Positions 49,089 through 57,841 are shown, counted from the stretch's first letter. The stretch is DNA of 64,000 nt from JAABTL01 sp964465355 (GCA_964465355.1 CAYXJZ010000007.1:4228-68227), one strand, 5' to 3'. Notes: generated by a model from the sequence alone, not told the origin. Translations and numbers: made by a program.

Positions 49089-49838
49089 ATGATGCCGACG
49101 ATCGCCCACCTCAGCGATCCCCACCTGGACGGAACGCCGGAGCGTAGCGACCGTTTCCGTCGTGTGCTGGCCCAGCTCGACAGTCTCGAGGACTTGGCTG
49201 CCTTGGTCGTCTCCGGTGACCTCACGGACCGCGGCACGACCGAGCAGTACCGCGAGGCCTTGGCGCTCTTGCCGCCGCACCTCCCTACCCTGGTGGTGCC
49301 GGGCAATCACGACAGGCGCGAGGCCATGCGCGCGGCGCTCGCTCCTGGGTCGACCGGTCCGCTCGACCGTGTGCTCGAGGTGCCAAGTGGGCCGGGCAAG
49401 GCCCCGCTGCGGGTCATCGGCCTTGACGCGCTGGTCGAGGGTGAGATCGGTGGCCGACTCACTCCGGCGAGCCTGGCCTTCGCCGGCAGGCATGTGGCGG
49501 AGGCCCCGGGGCAAGTGCTCGTGGTGCTCCACCAACCACCTGTGCCCATCGGCCACGACCTCCTTGACCGGCATGGTCTGCACGACGATGGGGCGTTCGC
49601 CGAGCTGATCGCCTCCTCCGACCGCATCGTCGCCGTGCTCAGCGGGCATGTGCACGCCGCGGTGGCCACCCGCTTCGCCGGCAAGCCGCTGCTCGGCGCG
49701 CCCGGCATCTCCTCCAGCCTGCGGCTGGGCAGCGAGGCCGATCCTGTCATGGACACCGAGGCGCCGCCCTCATTCGCCTACCACGTGCTCGACGATGCCG
49801 GGTTGTTGCGCACGGTGTTCCACGCCATCCGCCCTTGA
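49089..49838 (+). CDS. Metallophosphoesterase, CpdA-like cyclic nucleotide phosphodiesterase
   Basis: A 249-aa calcineurin-like phosphoesterase of the class III phosphodiesterase (CpdA/Rv0805) type. The metal motifs are complete and in order: HLSDPHLDG (D-x-H), VSGDLTDRG (GDx), VPGNHDRRE (GNHD), VLHQPPVPIG (H) and LSGHVHAAV (GHxH). Such enzymes cleave cAMP or other phosphodiesters; the true substrate is not certain. An AGGAG site precedes the double ATG. It is 19 nt after tRNA-Leu and converges with the PPK2 gene. Confidence 0.85.
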   Translation: MMPTIAHLSDPHLDGTPERSDRFRRVLAQLDSLEDLAALVVSGDLTDRGTTEQYREALALLPPHLPTLVVPGNHDRREAMRAALAPGSTGPLDRVLEVPSGPGKAPLRVIGLDALVEGEIGGRLTPASLAFAGRHVAEAPGQVLVVLHQPPVPIGHDLLDRHGLHDDGAFAELIASSDRIVAVLSGHVHAAVATRFAGKPLLGAPGISSSLRLGSEADPVMDTEAPPSFAYHVLDDAGLLRTVFHAIRP

Positions 49839-49911
49839 ACGTATGCGCGGCTGGGCGGATGTGACGACGACCGACTTGCCCCGCGTGCGTCGCTCGCCAG
49901 CGGCGGGCGGG

Positions 49912-50799
49912 TCAACCCGCCTCCGCCAGCAGTCCTGGCCGGAGCCGCAGCATCTCGGCGCGCTCCGCCTCCGGCAAACGAGGGTAGGCGAGCGGCAGTC
50001 GCCTCATGGTGTCGTGCACGATCTCGGCCACGACACGGCGCATGAAGCGCTTGTCGTCCGCTGGCACCGCGTACCATGGCGCCCACGGCCTCGACGTGGC
50101 CCGCAAGGCCTCCTGGAAGGCGTGCTGGTAAGCGTCCCAGTGCTGCCGTTCGCGCACGTCAGCGGGTGAGAACTTCCAGTTCTTGTCTGGCTCGTCGATG
50201 CGCTTGACGAAGCGTCGTGCCTGCTCGGACTTCGAGAGGTGCAGGAAGAACTTGAGGATCGCCGTGCCTTCTCGCGCCAGGTGGCGCTCGTAGTCCGCGA
50301 TGGCCGCCAGGCGTTCGTCCCAGATGGTGGCGTGGTCGACGTGCGGCAGGCGCTGGTTCGCGAGGATCGCGGGATGGACACGCACCACCAGCGCCTCCTC
50401 GTAGTGGCTACGGTTGAACACGCCGATGCGCCCACGTTGGGGCAGTGCCCGCGCGATGCGCCACAGGAAGTCGTGCTCGAGCTCGAGCGCTGTTGGCTGC
50501 TTGAAGGAGGTGACCTGGCAGCCTGCCGGGTTCACGCCGCGCATCAGATGGCGGATGGTGCCGTCCTTGCCTGCCGCGTCGATGGCCTGGAACACCAGTA
50601 GCACGGCGAAGCGGTCGTCGGCATAGAGCGTCTCCTGCAGGTCCCGCAGCTTCTTGCGCGCCTTATTCAAGGCCTTCTCGTTCGCCTTGCGGTCGGGCGC
50701 ACCCTCTGGCGGCGCGGTGGACGCGTTCGCCAGCGTGAACGCACCGTCGAAGGGGACGCGGTAGGGACTATCGGCGGGCGTGACCCAAGGCGTGTCCAT
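49912..50799 (-). CDS. ppk2: Polyphosphate kinase 2 family protein
   Basis: A short single-domain PPK2 (295 aa) that transfers phosphate from polyphosphate to nucleotides. Visible: Walker A FQAIDAAGKDGTI, the lid-module aspartates in RRFVKRIDEPDKNWKFS and Walker B-like GVFNRSHYEEALVVRV, then WKFSPADVRERQHW. The length and wording resemble the class III enzymes of Deinococcus and Meiothermus that can act on both AMP and ADP, but class is inferred. The ATG lies 5 nt after TAGCCT and has no Shine-Dalgarno sequence. Confidence 0.9.
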   Translation of the reverse strand: MDTPWVTPADSPYRVPFDGAFTLANASTAPPEGAPDRKANEKALNKARKKLRDLQETLYADDRFAVLLVFQAIDAAGKDGTIRHLMRGVNPAGCQVTSFKQPTALELEHDFLWRIARALPQRGRIGVFNRSHYEEALVVRVHPAILANQRLPHVDHATIWDERLAAIADYERHLAREGTAILKFFLHLSKSEQARRFVKRIDEPDKNWKFSPADVRERQHWDAYQHAFQEALRATSRPWAPWYAVPADDKRFMRRVVAEIVHDTMRRLPLAYPRLPEAERAEMLRLRPGLLAEAG

Positions 50800-50804
50800 G
50801 GTCC

Positions 50805-50810
50805 AGGCTA
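50805..50810 (-). promoter_or_regulatory. Leaderless -10 box (TAGCCT) of ppk2
   Basis: TAGCCT, 5 nt, ATG on the minus strand; no ribosome binding site. Confidence 0.5.
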
Positions 50811-50851
50811 ACGCTGCCGAAGTGCGCCTGATGGCCGAGGATCATCCACCC

Positions 50852-52399
50852 TCACACGTCGCAGGCATCGGACTCGAGGAACGGCATGTAGTTGACGCCC
50901 ACGTCCCACTCTTGCAGTCTCTGGACCGGCTGGACGTTGATCGGGTACAGGGTGGGGCCGATGCCGACGCAGTTGAACTGGACATGGAGGAAGCGGCCAG
51001 GGCCGGTGAACAGGCCGGCCACCGCGACCGGCCGGAGGTCGGTGATCAGGTTGTCGTTGAGGTTGAGTTGGTTCAGACCGCTCAGGCCGCCCAGGGGCGA
51101 CAGGTTGGCGATACGGTTCCGGGAGGCGTAGAGGTGGGTCAGGCTGCTCATGGTGGAGACCGGGTCTAAGTCGCCGATCCGGTTCGCGGTGATCACCAGT
51201 TCCCGGATCTGGGTCAGGCCCCGCAGACCTTCGATGCTGCTGAGCTGGTTCCTGGCGAGGTTCAGGATCTCCAGGTTCTCCAAGGCCTCCAGGTTGCCGA
51301 TGTTGCTGATGCCGTTGCCGCGCAGGTCGAGGGTGGTCAGGGTGGTGATGCGCTCGACACCGGCCGGGTTGCTGATGCGGTTGTCACCGAGGTAGAGGCT
51401 GAGCAGTGCAGGGGCGTTGGCTAGGGCACCGATGCCGGTCAGGTCGTTGAGTGTGGCGCTGAGCAGGCGGAGTGCTGGCAGACCGCCGAGCGGCGCCACG
51501 GTGGTGATCCTGTTGTCGTCCGCCCAGATGATCTCGACCTTCCGCAGGTTCTGCAGCGGGCTGAGGCTGTTGACGGCGGTCTCGCGCAGGATCAAGGTGT
51601 GCAGCTCGCTGAGGCTGCTGGCGAAGTCGATCTGGGTCAGGTTCGGCAGCTTCTCCAGCGTGAGGTGGGTGACGGCTGTCATGCTGGCGATCTTGTGACG
51701 CTCGCTCACAGGGAACGGAGCGTTCGACAAGGTCAGGCCCGTGGCGGTGGTCAGGTACTGGATGCCCTCCAGCGAGCCGAGCCCGGTGTTGCGGATGTTC
51801 AGCTGCCGGACCTGAGCCAGGTTCTCGCAGCTCAGCACCTCGCTCTTGCTTGGGGTGTCGCGTCTGACGGCGATGACCAGCGCTGCGCGCAGCGCCGGGT
51901 CAGGGACGGTGATGATCGCGGCGGGGTTCTCGGCACAGTCCTGCGAGACCGGCTCTGCTTCGGCCACGGTGAAGTCGAAGCGTGCCCAGTCGTTGGCGGT
52001 GTTGGCCTGCTGCAGCACGCTCTCGCCATCGACCTTGAGCCACAAGGCGTGGGCGCCGGCGCTCAGCTCGGCCGGCAGGACGACGGACAGGCTCAGACCA
52101 TGCGCTGACCCGGACGCAAGCGCAGGCACGGCCTGGCTGACGATGGCTTCGCTGCCTGGGCCGGGTTGCGTGGGTCCGGCCAGATGGACATGCAGGCTCG
52201 ACGCGCCCGCGTCCGCGGCGCCGGTGTTGCTCACGACGACGTTCAGGTCGACCGTATCGCCGGGCTCGTGGTCCGTGACGGCGCCTTCCTGGATCGTCAC
52301 GATCAGGTCAGGCCGAGGCGTGGCTGGACCACCCGACTGGCCGCAGGCGGTGATGACGGCGATGGCGAGCAGTAGCAGGGGTAGAAGGGGGTTCCTCAC
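50852..52399 (-). CDS. Leucine-rich-repeat lipoprotein with a CARDB-like domain
   Basis: A 515-aa surface lipoprotein: lipobox ITAC (Cys19), a CARDB-like Ig domain (PDLIVTIQEGAVTDHEPGDTV, residues ~30-145), and from ~190 a series of about eleven internalin-type leucine-rich repeats of ~22 residues (for example LYLGDNRISNPAGVERIT). The last repeat is followed by a cap with two cysteines. Internalin-like repeats bind proteins or glycans; ligand unknown. GTG start with GAGGAG ahead. It diverges from the ATP-grasp gene over a 164-bp AT-richer region holding two palindromes. Confidence 0.85.
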   Translation of the reverse strand: MRNPLLPLLLLAIAVITACGQSGGPATPRPDLIVTIQEGAVTDHEPGDTVDLNVVVSNTGAADAGASSLHVHLAGPTQPGPGSEAIVSQAVPALASGSAHGLSLSVVLPAELSAGAHALWLKVDGESVLQQANTANDWARFDFTVAEAEPVSQDCAENPAAIITVPDPALRAALVIAVRRDTPSKSEVLSCENLAQVRQLNIRNTGLGSLEGIQYLTTATGLTLSNAPFPVSERHKIASMTAVTHLTLEKLPNLTQIDFASSLSELHTLILRETAVNSLSPLQNLRKVEIIWADDNRITTVAPLGGLPALRLLSATLNDLTGIGALANAPALLSLYLGDNRISNPAGVERITTLTTLDLRGNGISNIGNLEALENLEILNLARNQLSSIEGLRGLTQIRELVITANRIGDLDPVSTMSSLTHLYASRNRIANLSPLGGLSGLNQLNLNDNLITDLRPVAVAGLFTGPGRFLHVQFNCVGIGPTLYPINVQPVQRLQEWDVGVNYMPFLESDACDV

Positions 52400-52454
52400 G
52401 GCGGCACGCTCCTCGGGTGACGTGCACCCAGGTTGCCTGGTCGGTCTCTAAATC

Positions 52455-52467
52455 TGGGTTAAACCCA
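52455..52467. promoter_or_regulatory. Palindrome TGGGTT-A-AACCCA upstream of the LRR lipoprotein
   Basis: Perfect 6-bp arms around a single base in an AT-richer stretch, 56 bp before the LRR gene start. Possible operator for the lipoprotein promoter; no matching site is seen elsewhere in the window. Confidence 0.35.
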
Positions 52468-52525
52468 AAGCCTGGCTACAACCGAGTTTGGCTGTGGACG
52501 AAGGTGCTCCCGACACCCACCCTCG

Positions 52526-52541
52526 GTGCATGAACATGCAC
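52526..52541. promoter_or_regulatory. Palindrome GTGCATG-AA-CATGCAC at the ATP-grasp operon promoter
   Basis: Perfect 7-bp arms with a 2-bp spacer. It lies 7 bp before TAGCTT (52549-52554), the likely -10, and so covers the -35 region. This geometry suits a repressor or activator of the ATP-grasp/alpha-E operon. Confidence 0.5.
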
Positions 52542-52563
52542 ACCGTGGTAGCTTCTTCCCACC

Positions 52564-54075
52564 GTGGGCCCCGACGCCGCCTCGCTCTCCATCTCCTCCT
52601 ACCTCCCCGGCAGCGCCTACGACGAGGCCTTCGACGCCAGTGGCAAGGTACGCCCCCTCTACCGCGAGGTGGTTCGGCGACTGAACGAGTACGGCGTGCG
52701 CGAGTTCCAACGCCGGGTCCAGCTCATCGACCTGGTCTTCCGCCACCAGGGCATCACCTTCACCGTCTACGGCGATGCATCAGGCACCGAGCGCAGCTTC
52801 CCCTTCGACCCGGTCCCGCGCCTGATCGCCGCGGCCGAGTGGGAGCATCTCGAAGCCGGCCTCAGGCAGCGGGTGAAGGCCCTCAACCTCTTCCTTGCCG
52901 ACCTCTACGACGGCGCCCAGGTCGTGGCCGACGGCATCGTGCCACGCGCGCTCATCGAGAACCATCCGCACCTCCGTGCCCAGGTGCGCGGCCACCAGCC
53001 GCCGCTCGGCGTCTACACCCACATCGTCGGCGTCGACCTCATCCGCGAGAGCCGAGGGCGTTGGCTGGTGCTGGAGGACAACCTGCGCAGCCCAAGCGGC
53101 GTGAGCTACATGATCGCCAACCGCGGCGTCATGGCCCGCAGCTTCCCCAAGATGATGCAGGCCCACGCGGTGCGGCCGGTGCGCCACTACCCGGTGGAGC
53201 TGCTCAACCTGCTGCGTGAGCTCAGCCCACGAGACGTGGCCGTGCCGACGGTGGTGGTGCTCACGCCGGGGCCATACAACTCGGCCTACTTCGAGCACGC
53301 CTTCCTCGCCCAGCAGATGGGCGTGGAGCTGGTGGAGGGCCGCGACCTCTTCGTCGACGACGGTCGCCTGTGGATGCGCACCACGGCTGGCAAGCAGCAG
53401 GTGGACGTGGTCTACCGCCGCATCGACGACGACTTCCTCGACCCCAAGGCCTTCCGACCCGACTCGGCGCTCGGGGTGCCAGGCCTGTTGGAGGTCTACC
53501 TGGCTGGCCGCGTTGCCCTGGCCAACGCTATCGGCACCGGCGTGGCCGACGACAAGGCGGTCTATGCCTACGTGCCCGAGCTGATCCGCTACTACCTTGG
53601 CGAGGAGGCCATCCTCCCCAACGTGCCCACCTTCCGTTGCCATGAGCCCGATCACCTTGCGCATGTGCTCAGCGAGGCCAAGGAACTGGTCATCAAGGAG
53701 GTGGGTGGTGCAGGCGGCTACGGCATGATGATCGGCAGCGAGACGGACGCCACGGCCATGGACGCCTATCTGCGCAAGGTGCGCGAGCAGCCGGCGAACT
53801 ACGTGGCGCAGCCCATCGTCTCGCTCTCCACCCACCCCACCTACGATCCGCAGAGCCAGTCCTTCGATCCCTGCCACGTCGACCTGCGTCCCTACGTGCT
53901 GGTGGGGCGCGAGACCACCATCGTGCCTGGCGGCCTGACCAGGGTGGCGCTGCAGCGCGGTTCGCTGGTGGTCAACTCCTCGCAGGGCGGCGGCTCCAAG
54001 GACACCTGGGTGCTGGAGGGTCCGGGCGACGCCGACGCCATGAGCGACACGGAGCGGGCGGAGCGGGAGGACTGA
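52564..54075 (+). CDS. Circularly permuted ATP-grasp protein
   Basis: A 503-aa protein of the circularly permuted ATP-grasp type 1 family (DUF404/DUF407), predicted peptide or amide ligases. Family features: AYDEAFDASGKVRPLYREV at the start, FPFDPVPRLI, GRWLVLEDNLRSPSGVSYMI, VVYRRIDDDFLDP, VIKEVGGAGGYGM and HPTYDP. The GTG start follows TAGCTT by 9 nt and has no clear ribosome binding site. The stop overlaps the alpha-E start (TGATG). Together with the alpha-E and transglutaminase genes it forms a cluster repeatedly noted in bacteria and predicted to make or modify a peptide tag or glutamyl-type linkage. Confidence 0.88.
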   Translation: MGPDAASLSISSYLPGSAYDEAFDASGKVRPLYREVVRRLNEYGVREFQRRVQLIDLVFRHQGITFTVYGDASGTERSFPFDPVPRLIAAAEWEHLEAGLRQRVKALNLFLADLYDGAQVVADGIVPRALIENHPHLRAQVRGHQPPLGVYTHIVGVDLIRESRGRWLVLEDNLRSPSGVSYMIANRGVMARSFPKMMQAHAVRPVRHYPVELLNLLRELSPRDVAVPTVVVLTPGPYNSAYFEHAFLAQQMGVELVEGRDLFVDDGRLWMRTTAGKQQVDVVYRRIDDDFLDPKAFRPDSALGVPGLLEVYLAGRVALANAIGTGVADDKAVYAYVPELIRYYLGEEAILPNVPTFRCHEPDHLAHVLSEAKELVIKEVGGAGGYGMMIGSETDATAMDAYLRKVREQPANYVAQPIVSLSTHPTYDPQSQSFDPCHVDLRPYVLVGRETTIVPGGLTRVALQRGSLVVNSSQGGGSKDTWVLEGPGDADAMSDTERAERED

Positions 54076-55073
54076 TGCTCAGCCGCATCGCCGAGTCCCT
54101 TTACTGGTTCGGGCGCTACGTGGAGCGGGCCGAGCACACCGCACGCCTGCTCGATGTCAACTACCACGCCTTGGCCGAGGCGCCGCTGAGCGCAGGCGGC
54201 CGCTCCATCGTGGCGGAGCAGTGGGCTCCCCTGCTGGCCAGCACCGGGTCGGAAGAGGGCTTCCGCGCGCACTTCGAGCGGGCGGATGCCAACAGCGTGC
54301 CGCATTGGCTCACCCTGCACCCGGCCAACCCCGTCTCCATCCGCGCCAGCCTCAGCTTCGCCCGTGAGAACGCCCGCGCCCTGCGTGACCGCATCTCCAC
54401 CGAGATGTGGGAGGCCGTCAACCGCGCCTACCTCGACCTTGCCCAGGGCCCCACCTTGTGGGACGAAGCCGACCTGCACAGCTACTGCGTGGCGGTGCGC
54501 GAGGCCAGCCACCTGCTGCTCGGCATCGCCCACGCCACCCTGCCGCGTGACGACGGCTGGGCCTTCCTGCGCGCAGGCCACTACCTGGAGCGTGGTGGCA
54601 GCACCGTGCGCCTGCTGCAGGTACGCCAGCGGCCGGCCAAGCAGGACGAGCCGGTGTCGGCCGGCCTTGCGCTGCACCGGGCGATGGCCCTGCTGCGCTC
54701 GGCGTCGGCCTACGAGGCCTTCCGCAAGAGCCACCACGGATCGCCCGACCAGCGTTCGATCACGGCCTTCCTGCTGCTGGAGCCTGGCTTCCCACGCTCG
54801 CTGCTCTACTGCGCCAGGCATCTGGACGAGGTGCTGCAGGAGATCGGCCGGCGGCATCCGCAGCACCAGCGCCGCGAGGCGCAGCGGCAGGCGGGCTGGC
54901 TGGCGGCGCAGCTCCGCTACTGCCGCGACGTGGCACAGATCCTTGACGTCCAGGACCCCAGCCTCGACGAGCTTGGCCTACGGTTGGACGAACTCTCCGA
55001 CGAGGTCGGGCGCAGCTACTTCCTGCGGCAGGACCTGCTGGAGACCGAAACCGAAGGTGCCGCCCAGGGGTAG
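54075..55073 (+). CDS. Alpha-E domain protein
   Basis: A 332-aa all-helical alpha-E (DUF403) protein that always travels with circularly permuted ATP-grasp ligases. Typical start MLSRIAESLYWFGRYVERAEHTARLL, then FLRAGHYLERGGSTVRLL and FPRSLLYCARHL. Function is unknown; a scaffold for the ligase has been proposed. One-base overlap with the ligase gene means equal translation. It converges with the transglutaminase gene across a duplicated hairpin region. Confidence 0.92.
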   Translation: MLSRIAESLYWFGRYVERAEHTARLLDVNYHALAEAPLSAGGRSIVAEQWAPLLASTGSEEGFRAHFERADANSVPHWLTLHPANPVSIRASLSFARENARALRDRISTEMWEAVNRAYLDLAQGPTLWDEADLHSYCVAVREASHLLLGIAHATLPRDDGWAFLRAGHYLERGGSTVRLLQVRQRPAKQDEPVSAGLALHRAMALLRSASAYEAFRKSHHGSPDQRSITAFLLLEPGFPRSLLYCARHLDEVLQEIGRRHPQHQRREAQRQAGWLAAQLRYCRDVAQILDVQDPSLDELGLRLDELSDEVGRSYFLRQDLLETETEGAAQG

Positions 55074-55168
55074 CCAGCCGCAGCAGCCGCAGGCTGCTGC
55101 CAAGTTGTCGGCCGCACTACAGAACCCAGCCGCAGCAGCCGCAGGCTGCTGCTAAGTTGTCGGCCGCA
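55074..55168. repeat. 43-bp direct repeat carrying a stem-loop, two copies
   Basis: Copies at 55074-55116 and 55126-55168 differ at one position (C or T before AAGTTGTCGG). Each contains GCAGCAGCC-GCA-GGCTGCTGC (55080-55100 and 55132-55152), a 9-bp stem with 3-nt loop. The second copy is followed by the complement of its own end, forming another hairpin. The structure lies between convergent genes. Confidence 0.85.
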
Positions 55169-55182
55169 AAGCGGCCGACAAC
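55156..55182. terminator. Hairpin between alpha-E and transglutaminase genes
   Basis: GTTGTCGGCCGC-AAA-GCGGCCGACAAC forms a perfect 12-bp stem with a 3-nt loop, one base from the transglutaminase stop codon. With the two upstream stem-loops it should end both convergent transcripts, though no T run is present. Confidence 0.55.
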
Positions 55183-55183
55183 C

Positions 55184-56074
55184 CTAGACCTCGTCCGCCG
55201 TCGCCCAACCCACGAAGGTCAACGGCTCGAGCGCATCCACCTCGTGCCGCACGCGGACCTCGACCTCCAGCTGGCCATGGCCGCCACCGCGACGAAGCCC
55301 CCACACCGGCGGCACGTCGTCGTAGTCGGCGCCAACGCCGATCTTGACGTGGGCCTCCTCCACCGGGCGGCCGTTGGTCGGGTCGAAGCCCACCCAGCCG
55401 TTGCCGGGCAGGAAGGCCTCCACCCAGGCATGGGAGCCCTCGCTGCCCACCAGCCGGTGCTCGTTGGCCGGGTCGGCGTGCACGTAGCCCGAGACGTAGC
55501 GTGCGGGGATGCCGGCTGTGCGGCAGAGCGCCAGCATGGCGTGGGTGTAGTCCTGGCAGACGCCTGCACCAGCTGTCACGAAGTCGGCCAGCGGGGTGTC
55601 GACGTGGGTGGCGTTGGGCACGTAGTGGAAACGCTGCTGCAGGTAGACCGTCAGCTCGCTCAAGTAGGCCACCAGGTCTTGGTCGGTCGTCAAGCGCAAG
55701 GCGCCGAGCATGCTGAACCAGTCGCGATCGAGGGGCACGCGTTCGGTGGGTGCGAGGTAGGTGAAGAAGCGGTGCCGCAGGTTAGGCAAGGTACGGGCCG
55801 ACACCGGGACAGGCTGCGGCACGGGGTAGGTTTCCACCAGCGAGCTGGCCGACACCGTGAGTTCGGCATGTTCGGCCGCCACGTGGAAGTGGTGCATCAG
55901 GGTGCCATGGGGGTCGCGTTGACTGCGCAGCTCGCTGCGAGGCTCGATCTCGAGGTCGAAGGCCAGCAGGGTCTGCCGGTAGTCGTCCGCCGGGCGCAGG
56001 CGTAGCTCGTTGAAGGAGTCCCAGGCGGGGACCTCGTAGCGGTAACGGGTGAGGTGCTCGACACGGAGGAGCAT
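55184..56074 (-). CDS. Transglutaminase-like cysteine protease family protein
   Basis: A 296-aa protein with the N-terminal beta domain (LRVEHLTRYRYEVPAWDSFNELRL) and transglutaminase core. The triad is present: Cys in GAGVCQDYTHAML, His in GSHAWVEAFLPGNGWVGFDPT and Asp in that last motif. It is the third member of the ATP-grasp/alpha-E/transglutaminase set; in the proposed pathway it would cleave or re-join the amide made by the ligase. It is on the opposite strand here, convergent with the other two. The ATG lies 7 nt after TACACT without a Shine-Dalgarno sequence. Confidence 0.92.
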   Translation of the reverse strand: MLLRVEHLTRYRYEVPAWDSFNELRLRPADDYRQTLLAFDLEIEPRSELRSQRDPHGTLMHHFHVAAEHAELTVSASSLVETYPVPQPVPVSARTLPNLRHRFFTYLAPTERVPLDRDWFSMLGALRLTTDQDLVAYLSELTVYLQQRFHYVPNATHVDTPLADFVTAGAGVCQDYTHAMLALCRTAGIPARYVSGYVHADPANEHRLVGSEGSHAWVEAFLPGNGWVGFDPTNGRPVEEAHVKIGVGADYDDVPPVWGLRRGGGHGQLEVEVRVRHEVDALEPLTFVGWATADEV

Positions 56075-56081
56075 CGCGGCG

Positions 56082-56087
56082 AGTGTA
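56082..56087 (-). promoter_or_regulatory. Leaderless -10 box (TACACT) of the transglutaminase gene
   Basis: TACACT, 7 nt, ATG on the minus strand; no ribosome binding site. Confidence 0.55.
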
Positions 56088-56147
56088 CCAACCCCTCGTG
56101 ATAGCCTCCCGCAGCATCCGCACCGGTGTCAGGAAGGGAGCATCCGC

Positions 56148-57428
56148 GTGAACCGATGGCCGAGGGCGCTTCGCCCCTTCGCCGAAGGCCAGTACCGCCT
56201 CCTCGTGGCTGCCCTCACCGCATCGCTGTTCGGCTCTGGCATGTGGCTGGTGGCGGTGGTGTGGCAGGTCATTGCCATGGATGGTGGCCCAGGCGATCTC
56301 TCCCTGGTGGCCACCGCCGCCGCGGTCGGCTTGCTGGCGGCGGTGCTGCTCGGTGGCGTGGCCGCCGATCGTCTGCCGCGACGCAGCATCCTCATCGCGG
56401 TGGAGGCGACCAAGGCGCTGACCACCGGTGTCGGCGCGGCGCTGGCCATCAGCGGCGGCATCGAGATCTGGCACCTGGTCGTCATCTCGCTGGTGCTCGG
56501 CTTGGCCGACGCCTTCTTCTACCCCGCCTACTCGGCCCTGCTGCCCTCCATCCTGCCTGCCGATCAGCTGCTCGCCGCCAACGGCATGGAGGGCATGCTG
56601 CGTCCCGTCATCCTGCAGGCGATCGGACCCGTGGTGGCCAGTGCCGCCATCTCGGCCTTCTCCCCAGGCCACGCCATCGCCGTCGTCGCCCTGCTGCAGG
56701 CGGCCGCGGTGCTTGGGCTCGCCTTCCTGCGCTCGATCCCCGTGGTGCGAGACCTGCAGGGCAGCAACAGCGTCAAGGCGGCCCTGGTCGACATCAGGGA
56801 GGGCTTTCGCTGCATGGTGAAGACGCCATGGCTGCTGGCCACCCTCTTGTTCGCCTGCGCCTTCGTGCTGCTGACCATGGGGCCCATCCAGGTGCTGCTG
56901 CCCTTCGTGGTCCGCGACCAGCTCGGCGGCGGCCCTCAGGCCTTCGCCTATGCCCTCGCTGCCTTCGGCCTTGGCGGCGCCGCTGGTTCGTTGGCGGTGG
57001 CCTCCAGGAGGTTGCCGAGGCGCTACCTCACGGCCATGAACCTTGCCTGGGGCCTCGGCTGCCTGCCCATGATGCTGATCGGCTTCAGCAGCCAGCTCTG
57101 GTTGGTCATCGTGGCGCTGGCCCTGACGGGCTTCACCTTCTCTGCAGGCAACGTCATCTGGGGCACGCTGCTGCAAAGGCGGGTGCCGCCCGAACTGCTC
57201 GGCCGGGTGTCCAGCTTGGACTTCTTCGTCAGCTTGGCGCTCATGCCTGTGTCGATGGCCCTTGCCGGCCCCGTTGGCGAGCGCCTCGGCTACCCGCTCA
57301 CCTTCGCGCTGGCGGGCTCCCTGCCTCTGCTGCTGGCCTTCGCGGCCATCTACCTTGCGCGGATGCCCAAGGACGAGCTCGAGCACCCACTCGACACGGC
57401 GGTGGTGACGGCGCAGGACCAGGCCTGA
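56148..57428 (+). CDS. Major facilitator superfamily exporter
   Basis: A 426-aa MFS transporter of the enterobactin-exporter-like (EntS/MFS_3) kind with 12 predicted helices. The motif A region between helices 2 and 3 reads GGVAADRLPRRSIL, and the second half repeats it weakly. LGLADAFFYPAYSALLPSILP and GNVIWGTLLQRRVPPELLGRVSSL are typical. Substrate unknown. GTG start preceded by AGGAAGGGAG; TAGCCT at 56102-56107 may be its -10. It diverges from the transglutaminase gene. Confidence 0.88.
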   Translation: MNRWPRALRPFAEGQYRLLVAALTASLFGSGMWLVAVVWQVIAMDGGPGDLSLVATAAAVGLLAAVLLGGVAADRLPRRSILIAVEATKALTTGVGAALAISGGIEIWHLVVISLVLGLADAFFYPAYSALLPSILPADQLLAANGMEGMLRPVILQAIGPVVASAAISAFSPGHAIAVVALLQAAAVLGLAFLRSIPVVRDLQGSNSVKAALVDIREGFRCMVKTPWLLATLLFACAFVLLTMGPIQVLLPFVVRDQLGGGPQAFAYALAAFGLGGAAGSLAVASRRLPRRYLTAMNLAWGLGCLPMMLIGFSSQLWLVIVALALTGFTFSAGNVIWGTLLQRRVPPELLGRVSSLDFFVSLALMPVSMALAGPVGERLGYPLTFALAGSLPLLLAFAAIYLARMPKDELEHPLDTAVVTAQDQA

Positions 57429-57461
57429 GCGGGAGCGACGCGCCAGCACAGGCGAGGCTGC

Positions 57462-57794
57462 TCAGCTGGGCAGGCGATCCACCTTGGCGGCCAGCACGAA
57501 GTCGCTCTTGGTCAGGCCGTCGATCTTGTGGGTCCAGATGGTGACCTTGACCCGGCCCCAGCTCAGATGGATGTCGGGGTGATGGCCCTGCTCCTCTGCC
57601 AGTTCCCCGACCCGGTTGGTGAAGGCCAATGCCTGCTTGAAGTCGGGGAACTCGTAGCTCTTGGCGAGGTGGTGCTCCTCGATGACGGCCCAGCCGCCGC
57701 CGAGGCGTTCCTGCAGCTCGATCAGGGCTTCACCGCTCAGGGGCGGGACGCCGCCCTTGCAGGGGACGCATTCCTGGTTGGCCAGGTCGCTCAT
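57462..57794 (-). CDS. phhB: Pterin-4a-carbinolamine dehydratase
   Basis: A 110-aa PCD/DCoH protein that dehydrates the carbinolamine form of tetrahydrobiopterin. The signature EEQGHHPDIHLSWGRVKV with paired catalytic histidines and THKIDGLTKSDFVLAAKVD is intact. The first residues carry CVPCKGG, a Cys pair common in bacterial members. The ATG at MSDLANQ is chosen (GAGAGGTG precedes it); the frame is open 11 codons further. The expected partner, an aromatic amino acid hydroxylase, is not in the window. Confidence 0.92.
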   Translation of the reverse strand: MSDLANQECVPCKGGVPPLSGEALIELQERLGGGWAVIEEHHLAKSYEFPDFKQALAFTNRVGELAEEQGHHPDIHLSWGRVKVTIWTHKIDGLTKSDFVLAAKVDRLPS

Positions 57795-57822
57795 GGCTGC
57801 GCACCTCTCTTTCCGGGCCTCG

Positions 57823-57841
57823 CGCATCCGGTCTGGATGCG
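57823..57841. promoter_or_regulatory. Inverted repeat CGCATCC-N5-GGATGCG upstream of phhB
   Basis: Perfect 7-bp arms with a 5-bp spacer, 29 bp upstream of the phhB ATG. It could be an operator or a leader hairpin. The rest of the 215-bp divergent region to the next gene holds no other clear structure. Confidence 0.35.
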
